DNA of 64,000 nucleotides, from positions 248,001 through 312,000 of the forward strand of contig QXEO01000433.1 in assembly GCA_007115705.1 (NCBI GenBank). Reading direction: 5' to 3'. The stretch comes from Dactylis glomerata (lineage: Eukaryota; Streptophyta; Magnoliopsida; Poales; Poaceae). The notes under the pieces are model-generated. The model was given only the letters and a program-made list of their open reading frames with translations. It was not told the origin of the DNA and did not search any database. The translations under genes and the position numbers were made by a program. Of this stretch, positions 56,991 to 64,000 are shown piece after piece (position 1 is the stretch's first letter; every line of letters begins with the position of its first letter).

Positions 56991-58312
56991 ACATATTTTA
57001 CACAGGTTCTGTTCTCTCGCAGGTCCCAAAAAAATTGGGTCCAAATAATGATGCTCTTCAAAATAGCCTGAGTCATCTTCGAGCAGCCGATCAATCATCC
57101 TTTTCGCAGGATCCAGAGTCGCGTCCAGATATCTCTTCAGCAGAAATCCCTTTGATCTGTGAGGAGGAAATCCTTTGGATATTGTGTCAAAGTCAATCTT
57201 TGATTTCCACTTATGCATCCAAATAAGAGAAAATTGGGCTCCTGCCACTAGCTGAAGTTTCACCAGGCGATGTATATTTTTACTTGATCCAAATGCACCC
57301 AGTAACTGGCAAAAATTATTGGAGGCAGATTTCTCGGGAGCATAACTATCAGGGTCATCGTAAGAGCTTTTCAGCATGCCTCCACAGTCCCTTCAATATG
57401 ATCGACATGATCCTGCAGCAGAACCACAGCTTGGTGTCCCCACGCATCAGACCGGAATGTGTCGGTACCAGCTGAAACCCTCTTAAGGACTACAATCCGT
57501 GCATTTACTTGAAGATCCTCAGCAACAGCATCCAAGCAAGTACCTACATCAAGAGCAAAAATTTCAAACATGTATTTTGGTAGAAAAATACTGGGGGCTC
57601 CGAGAAACTTACAATCAAGTTGTTTGCCTACCCTCTCAAGAATTTCAGTCATATAATTATTGCCATCCTCAAATTGGTTAATTCTGGATTTCAAGACAGA
57701 CAACTGGTCCTCTAGCAATGACATTCTTCTCGATAAACGGTAGATTTTTTGGCTTGGTCCATTGCAACTATAACTTGCTGCTTTCATATTCTGACCCGAC
57801 TCTCAAGATCTATGATTCTGTGGACATATTCAGCAGCAGAATCACAATTTTCAGGCTAGAGGAAAAGGTCGGGAGCCTCGGAACTAGCGGTATCCTTTGG
57901 CGGAAAATCATGGTCTTTTTTGGGCACATCGACATCAGGAAATGTTGGCTGGCAGAAACAAAAGAGAAAATAGTTCAACATTCATTGCAAAAGACCACCA
58001 TTTCATAGTTCAAACATCAATGTTTACACAAAAGATATGGCAGAATGCCATCCATAGAAATAGTTCATCACAAGGACCACCTACGCTAATTTATACAAAT
58101 TGAAAGAAGAAAGAAAAGTAAGCCTACTCTACCTCGGCATGGGTGGTGGCAGCTGCTGGCGCGACACTAGAAGAAGGAGCAGCACTAGCCGAAGGAGCGT
58201 CATCTGGAATGATAAGGGCTGTCATCTTGGGAGAATATTTCTTGTCTTCGTCCAGGAAAGCCTTCATGACAACATCCTTCCCATCCTCCTCCTTAGCCAT
58301 GGAGGAGCTCAC
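56990..58312 (-). pseudogene. Antisense ORF of the Tat-like remnant (coiled coil, HRLVKLQL domain), broken
   Basis: On the minus strand, an acidic/Ala-rich start (MSSSMAKEEDGKDVV, 58312) is followed by a coiled-coil piece (57787-57400: RMSLLEDQLSVLKSRINQFE). The C-terminal block HRLVKLQLVAGAQFSLIWMH, FDTISKGFPPHRSKG, MIDRLLEDDSGYFEEHHYLD lies at 57280-57010. A TGA replaces an expected Trp at about 57372 and one frameshift lies near 57300. Such antisense ORFs are known in Tat-lineage gypsy elements; function unknown. It is the second one in this window, after 19110-24579. Confidence 0.7.
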
Positions 58313-58444
58313 CTTCCCCAGTTCACCTCTTTGCCATGGGCCATCGCCAATGCCATGGTCACTTTGGCACCAATCTCCGTAGACAACCTCTTCAAAGGTA
58401 ATGTCGGGTCCTTGAGGGTATCATGCTTGTCCACTAGCTTCTAT

Positions 58445-60160
58445 TGGGATTTGAAGTAGAAAACCAAAAAAAATCCTACACCCATATCCCATGATCTATC
58501 TACGTTGTTGAGCAGTAACGGTAATAGTGACGGAATTCATACCCTTGAAGACCGAGTGTGCGGGAACGTTCCCGCACGAACATTTTCGATGAAGACAACT
58601 GAAGCCGACCTCAAGGTCATGTAGTCATACCACTCGAAGAAGACCAGCACCACATGAGTAGCGCCTTCGAGGGAATACACACGTACGGTGTATAGACATC
58701 GTCTAGGCTCTAGTCCAGTAGAGCAGCGGAAGAAGGTGGATTTAGACTAGAAATCCGACAGCACGACGGTGTCCGGCGCGGGAGGTTTCCTTTAGCCCGC
58801 TGACACAGCTCCAAACTTGGGAGCCAAGTCAGGAGGAAGAGAGGAAGAGAGAGGGATGATTGAGCCAAGGGGGGCTATGGGTGGTTATATAGTGGGATCC
58901 AGGAGGTAGCACCCACCCTCATGAACCCTCCCCAAGAGAGGGGAAACCCTGGCCGCCGGCCCCTAGGGGAACCCTAGGGCACCGGCCTAGGTCTAGCCGC
59001 TAGCCCCTAGGGCTGGCCACCGGCCCCTAGGGCTGCCCTAGGGCACCTAGCGCCTTAGCCCTTGGCTGGCCTATCCTATGGGCCTAGCCCACTTTGCCTT
59101 TTCCCATTTTTTTTTATTTATTAATTAATAAATTTAATGTTAGTATTTAATTACTTTAATTAAATACGAAGCACATTAATCACTTAAGTCATTGGCATAA
59201 TTCCTTCATCGATACAACTTTGATAAAGTTCAAAAAAATCCGGTGTCTCCGGAACCTTTCTGATATTGCCTAGAACTTTTCTGGATACCTCCCTATGAAT
59301 TCTGATAATTCCAAATCTACCCCTAAGCATCATATACCCTTAAGTGTGACACCCTATGGGTCGAGGAACACTCCAGAAATGATCAAGACCCCTCTCTGAT
59401 CAATGAACAACAATCGGTTCTAGGAAACAGTGTTGATCCCTGTGCATTCCATGAAACTCTTTATTGATTCGTAAACGCCGTATCCCATTCCTTTTTCACG
59501 TGATACTAGATCTTGTCCGAGGTCAGATCACCGGTACCACTATATCCTTTTCGCCCTCATCTGACAAGTCCTTTAACTCGTGCATGACATTGCATCCTCC
59601 GTGATCGAGTCACACGCTTGCAAGCTTGGTAGATGCAATTGTCACCGAGTGGGCCTAGAGTATCTATCCGTCACACAGATGGTCAAATCCCGCTCTTGGT
59701 GCACACGCCTCAACATACTCCATTGGCATACCCAAGTGACATCTTTTCAGTCAATCCTTTTATGGTAGAGACAGTTGATGCAATGAAAGCAGCCTCCGGA
59801 TGTAGTGATTAGATGTGACCTCATGGTCTAAGGATTAGGTTACTTTGTTTCTTAGTTAGATGCAATGTTTAACTTGTGACTAATCTAATTGCATTAACAG
59901 TGCTTTGGGTGTGTGTGTCCATCATGTCTTAACATGACCTCAATATTTATTGATGTATTTGCCCATGATCAGGAAACCTTGATCATCAGATGACACATGA
60001 GCTGGTTAGCTAGAGATAACCAGGGACCTGTTTGTTTATATGCCACACGTGTACTAATATTTCTGCTTAATATAGTTATAGCATGACATAATATTATGAA
60101 AAAATGAGATATGGCACAAAAACACACTTTATTATTTGCCTCTAGGGCATATCTCCTTCA
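58445..60160 (-). repeat. Copia 3' LTR
   Basis: About 1,716 bp by end prediction (TGAAGGAG...AATCCCA). The outer end is uncertain by a few bases, and the duplication cannot be checked. Confidence 0.7.
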
Positions 60161-60190
60161 GTCTCCCACTTGCACTAGAGTACAAATAGT

Positions 60191-60780
60191 CTAGTTTACA
60201 TTAGGCAGTGATCTAACACCCATCGAATGCTGGTGTGGATCAAACTTAGCCAGTAGAAGAGGCTTCATCAAAGGTTCTTCAACATAGAGATCCGTGTGGA
60301 CTTTGCAAATTCTAATTCTACCATCCTTTACATAATCTCTTATGACATGGTATCGTCGTAGTATAGGTTTGTCTACAGAGTGAGCACTCAACTCCCTAGT
60401 TTCCGTAATGGCAGCCTTGTCATCATAATGAATGTGTAGAGGGTCGCGCATTCCAGGGAGTACTCCAAGCTCGAGAACAAACTTCTGTAGCCAAACAGCT
60501 TCATTTTCCATGTTGGCAGTGGCAATATACTCTGACTCCATTATAGACTTAGCTTTCAGCGACTGCTTGCAGCTTCTCCAACTCACCGCACCTCCATTCA
60601 CCAAGAACGCATATCTTGTCTGAGATTTCTCATTGTCTGAGTCAGCTTTGTAGTTTGTGCTGACATAACCTTTTACATCAAGCTCTACATTGCTTCCTCC
60701 ATAGACTAAGACCATATCCTTTGTTCTTATAAGGAACTTCAGGATATTCTTAACCAGAATCCAATGACTCTACTAGGGTT
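60191..60780 (-). pseudogene. Copia RNase H and pol C-terminus
   Basis: From ILVKNILKFLIRTKDMVLVYGG through YAFLVNGGAVSWRSCKQSL, IMESEYIATANMENEAVWL, HIHYDDKAAI, RRYHVIRDYVKDG, KVHTDLYVEEPLMKPL to the stop at 60191. All family landmarks are present in one frame. It is separated from the RT part by a deletion with duplicated filler. Confidence 0.85.
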
Positions 60781-61392
60781 ACTTTGATAACGGCTCGTCA
60801 AGCTAAGAGCCAATGCTACATCAGGTCTAGTACTAGGGTTACTTTGATAACGACTCGTCAAGCTAAAACCCTCGGGTTGTACCATGTACAGTTCATCTTC
60901 AATGTTACCATTAAGAAAGGAGCTTTTGACGTCCATCTGCCATATTTCATAATCGAAATAAGCAGCAATAGCTAATAAAATCCGAATTGACTTTAGCATC
61001 GCTACGGGAGAGAATGTCTCATTGTAGTCAACTCCATGAATTTGTCGAAAACCTTTCGCGATAAGCCGAGCTTTGTAGACGGTTACATTACTGTCCGTGT
61101 CAGTATTTTTCTTAAAGATCCTTTTATTCTCAATGGCGTTGCGGTCGCTATAAATATCTACCAAGGTCCATACTTCATTGTCATACATAGACCATATTTC
61201 AGACTTCATGGCTTCTAGCCATTTCTCGGACTTGGGGCCTTCCATCACTTCTGTGTAGGTAGCAGGTTCGTCTTGGTCAGTCGATATGACCGATAGTACA
61301 TGATTCCCAAACCACTCCAGGGATTTGCGGACTTGTGCAGACCTGCGTTCAGTTTGCTTAGTGAGAACACCCTGATTTTCATCAGGTGCCAC
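60781..61392 (-). pseudogene. Copia reverse transcriptase, N-terminal part only
   Basis: RVT_2 signature in order: WLEAMKSEIWSMYDNEVWTL, VYKARLIAKGFRQIHGVDY, ETFSPVAMLKSIRILLAIAA, IWQMDVKSSFLNG (first catalytic Asp), ELYMVQPEGF. The frame then enters a duplicated filler encoding SLTSRYQSNPS twice and ends. The YVDD active-site region and thumb are deleted. Confidence 0.9.
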
Positions 61393-61430
61393 TTCTTCCT
61401 CTTCAATAGAGGGCTATTAGTGGTGCTAGC

Positions 61431-63063
61431 TGATACGTCTCCGACATATCCATAATTTTTGATGCTCCATGCTTGTTTTTACACCATTTGTCTAATGTTT
61501 CGTTACACTTTGTGGCACTTTTATGCATTTTCCAGAACTAACCTATTAGGAAGTTGCCATAGTGCCAGTTCCCTGTTTTCTGCTGTTTTTGTGTTTCAGA
61601 AGTGCTACACAGGAAATATTCTCGGAATAGGCGAAACAAGTTCCTGAAGTCTTATTTTTCCCGGAAGCTTCCAGAGATCCGAAGAGGAGTCGGAGGGGGG
61701 CCACGAGGGGGCCACACGCCAGGGTGGCGCGGCTCAGGGCCTGGCCGCGCCCCCTATGTGTGAGAGCCCCTCGGGCCACCTCTGACGATGCCCCTTCGCC
61801 TATAAAGACCCCCCGACGGAAAAAACCTAAGAACCCAATCAATTTTCCAGAACACATCGCGATCCGCCGCCGCCGACGACCCGAAGATCGGGAGGGTCCA
61901 GAAGCTCTTCCCGGCACCCTGTCGGAGAGGGGAATCGCCACTGGAGGTCTTCTTCATCGCCATGCTTGCCTCCAGAGTGATGAGTGAGTAGTCTACCTTG
62001 GACTATGGGTCCATAGCAGTAGCTAGATGGTTGTCTCCTCCACCATGTGCTTCATGTTTAGATCTCATGAGCTGCCCTACATGATTGAGATCACTGTTAT
62101 GTAATTCTACATGTTTGGTTTGTTGGGATCCGATGAATATTGGTGTTATGATTGAGTTGCTATACTGAAATATATCTTTTGTTATCTCTATGTTGTTTAT
62201 GATCTTGCATGCTCTCCGTTGTTAGTAGCTATCTTGGCCGAGTAGTTGCTAGTGACTCCAAGAGGGGGTATTTATGCTCGATAGTGGGTTCATGCCTCTA
62301 TTTAATCTGGGGGAGTGACAGAAACCTCTAAGGTTGTAGATGAGCTGTTGCTACTAGGGAGAAAACAACATTCATATGCTCAAGGGCATATGCTTTGTTT
62401 ACATTACACACTTTGCTTAATGCAATTATCTGTTGTTCGCAACTTAATACTTGTGGAGTTCTCGGATTGATTCGCCACAAGTGGATTATTAGTCATAGAT
62501 GTAGTTGGATCGCGGTCTATGTATTTTGTTGTAATGCCCAGAGTAAATCGCATAGTGATCTTTATCTTTATTCTATCAATTGCCCAACTGTAATTTGTTT
62601 ACCCAGCATGTGCTATTTATCTTATGGAGAGACACCACTAGTGAACTGTGGACCCTGGTCCTATTTCCATCATATTGCTATCACCTGTTTACTTTACTCG
62701 CACTGTTTACTTTACTCGCATACTTCTACTGTGTTCCACTCGATACGCTCATAACCTTTGTTTCAAGCAAACCGGTGAGATTGAAAACCTCATCGCAAGT
62801 TGGGAACAAAGTACTTGGTTGTGTGTGTGCAGGTTCCACGTTGCTATTGGCTGAAGACGAGTCAACAAGTGTTGTAAACGGCGCCCTTGTTGGAGTGTTA
62901 TTAAGCCAGTCCGCATCACCTTCAGTCGTATTGTCTGCTCTTCTCCTGACCAACATACCTTGGTTTCTTACTGAGGGAAAAGACTTGCCGCTGTGCTCAT
63001 CATACTTTCCGCTTGGAGTCTCCCAACTGGCCGGTTATTTACTTCATCAACTCGGTAGCATCA
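61431..63063 (+). repeat. E5 5' LTR
   Basis: 1,633 bp. TATA box CCTATAAAGACCC at about 61799. No extra PBS copy at its end. Confidence 0.88.
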
Positions 63064-63333
63064 AGCTTCTTTTCTGGCGCCGTTGCCGGGGAAGAGTGGA
63101 AGACCTCTGCAAGGGGAGTTTTTCACACACATATCCTTTACTTTGTTTTAAGTTTTGCTTTACTTTATTTTTACCTGCATTGTTTTATATCAAAAACCCA
63201 AAAAAATTAGAATCCTTGGTAGTTGTTATTTCTTTACTTTTAGTTCCCTAAGTACGTTCTGGAGGACCTCTCAGTAGGTAGTGGTTCAATTATTGGAGAA
63301 AGTAACATTGAGGAGTTCTTTAATCACATTAGT

Positions 63334-63822
63334 ATGCATAAGGAAGTTGAGGAAAAATCTTTGGTTGAGCTAGCTCCTAGTTATGAAGTTGCTTCTGCTT
63401 ATTTAATTCACATGTTAGAAACTAGGTTTGCTAGTCTTAATCCTTTTATGCAATATATGTTCCTTAAGCTTCATGAAATTGAGGATCCCGAAAAAAAAGC
63501 TTTTATCTTGGAAACTTTGCGCATAGAATTTAGAGATGTTGCAATTGAGGCTAGGAAAGTTTTTAAGAAGTTTAGTAAGCTTGGCTCGCCTGTTGAAATT
63601 GTTGGTACACCCAATGAAGATTCTAGAATGCCAATACCTTGTAAGCTTGTAGGAATTCATAATGCCTTGGTAACTAATTCTAGTTGGATTTGTCCTGAAA
63701 ATATTTTCGATGAAAATAGTGTACCAAGGCATGACTACAAGGGGTACTCAAAACCTCAATTGGATAGTATTAATTTCTTTGTACCTATAGTGGATCCTGA
63801 AGCCCCTTTCATTATTACTTGA
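63334..63822 (+). CDS. E5 ORF, 162 aa, unknown function, homologous to the E2 ORF
   Basis: Starts MHKEVEEKSLVELAPSYEVA. Conserved with E2 over residues 1-90 (LNPFMQYMFLKLHEIED, KKAFILETLRIEFRDVAIEA). The frame is open about 30 codons further upstream (FPKYVLEDLSVGSGSII at about 63244) back to a TAG. In E2 the matching position has ATG, so here the original start appears lost and M at 63334 is the first available. No known domain. Confidence 0.6.
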   Translation: MHKEVEEKSLVELAPSYEVASAYLIHMLETRFASLNPFMQYMFLKLHEIEDPEKKAFILETLRIEFRDVAIEARKVFKKFSKLGSPVEIVGTPNEDSRMPIPCKLVGIHNALVTNSSWICPENIFDENSVPRHDYKGYSKPQLDSINFFVPIVDPEAPFIIT

Positions 63823-64000
63823 TTCGCAATTTTCTGCGCCTAGCTCAAAGGCGTTAAAGAAAAGCACTCTTGGGAGTTAACCCAATGTTTTATTTCCAGT
63901 ACTTTTTCCTTTATTTGAGTCTTGCAAGTCATTACTACTGTAATGACCGCTCCTTATCCTTTTTATTTTATTGTTGTGCCAAGAGAAGTTTCTAATTCGA

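Larger units (their letters stand above)
58445..61430 (-). mobile_element. Copia element, minus orientation, internally deleted and cut by E5
   Basis: 3' LTR 58445-60160, PPT AAGTGGGAGAC just inside it, then RNase H (60715-60191) and the N-terminal RT part (61392-60880). The LTR start (minus strand) TGAAGGAGATATGCCCTAGA resembles the BARE/Angela-type Triticeae Copia LTR. Most of pol and the 5' LTR are outside the window, beyond E5. Confidence 0.88.
61431..64000 (+). mobile_element. E5: E-lineage LTR retrotransposon, 5' part, running off the window
   Basis: 5' LTR 61431-63063 (TGATACGTCTCCGACA...GTAGCATCA), PBS TCTGGCGCCGTTGCCGGGGA at about 63074, shared leader, ORF 63334-63822, then the conserved CCTAGCTCAAAGGCGTTAAA block (63839). 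The interior continues beyond 64000. Inserted into the Copia element; the last 5 bases before it are CTAGC. Confidence 0.9.

Noticed and set aside
58445..60160. ORF 59580-59768 as a gene
   Set aside because: Lies in the Copia LTR. Short and without motif.
1..64000. tRNA, rRNA and snoRNA genes
   Set aside because: No cloverleaf boxes or rRNA-like sequence noticed by eye. The tRNA-Asp similarity is limited to the 18-nt PBS of the LTR elements.

Overview
The window looks like an intergenic stretch of a large grass genome, most probably a Triticeae species (wheat, barley, rye or a relative). It holds one convincing host gene in 64 kb. The rest is a dense nest of plant transposons: a CACTA element with TNP2 transposase, Ty3/gypsy-like elements with 1.6-1.7 kb LTRs and a PBS matching plant tRNA-Asp, a Copia element whose LTR begins like the BARE/Angela group, Helitrons, a Stowaway MITE and a hAT-like element. 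The organism call is inferred from this repeat content; there is no taxonomic marker gene.

Layout. 1-2262: old degenerate sequence ending in the broken start of a PIF/Harbinger transposase. 2266-14122: an almost complete 11.9 kb CACTA transposon with a GGA target duplication. Both its genes lie on the minus strand: a TNP2-type transposase, and a second protein whose spliced 3' part is a Ulp1-like cysteine protease. Each is interrupted by one in-frame stop. 14126-16651: the host gene, an intronless DUF579 (IRX15-like) xylan-biosynthesis protein, with its flanks. 16652-18079: a hAT-like non-autonomous element. 18250-26801: a non-autonomous LTR element (565-bp LTRs) carrying a spliced antisense gene, itself split by a 2.9 kb non-autonomous LTR element (450-bp LTRs, TSD GCCGG).

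26885-34361: the first complete member (E1) of an LTR lineage that recurs five times here: E1, E2 at 38397-45465, E3 at 38015-47562 (split by E2), E4 at 50035-52499 (inverted), and E5 from 61431 past the window edge. These share LTR type, leader and PBS but carry different ORFs: a 277-aa acidic protein with a hydrophobic C-terminus (E1), a 163-165-aa protein of unknown function (E2, E5), a normal gag start (E3), and a gag remnant fused to a coiled coil (E4). Between and around them are a Stowaway MITE, two Helitron-type 3' ends, a LINE 3' end, two inverted copies of a short-LTR element (F), a degenerate Tat-like gypsy remnant with antisense ORF, and a minus-strand Copia element with its RT core deleted.

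How it fits together. Apart from the IRX15-like gene nothing appears to serve the host. Nesting gives a relative history: CACTA into PIF/Harbinger; the 2.9 kb element into the antisense gene of the 565-bp-LTR element; E2 into the LTR of E3; E5 into Copia. The most interesting points are the modular cargo exchange in the E lineage, the primer-binding site captured inside the E1 LTR, and the palindromic motif clusters beside TATA boxes of both CACTA genes. All coordinates, splice sites and divergences were read by eye.
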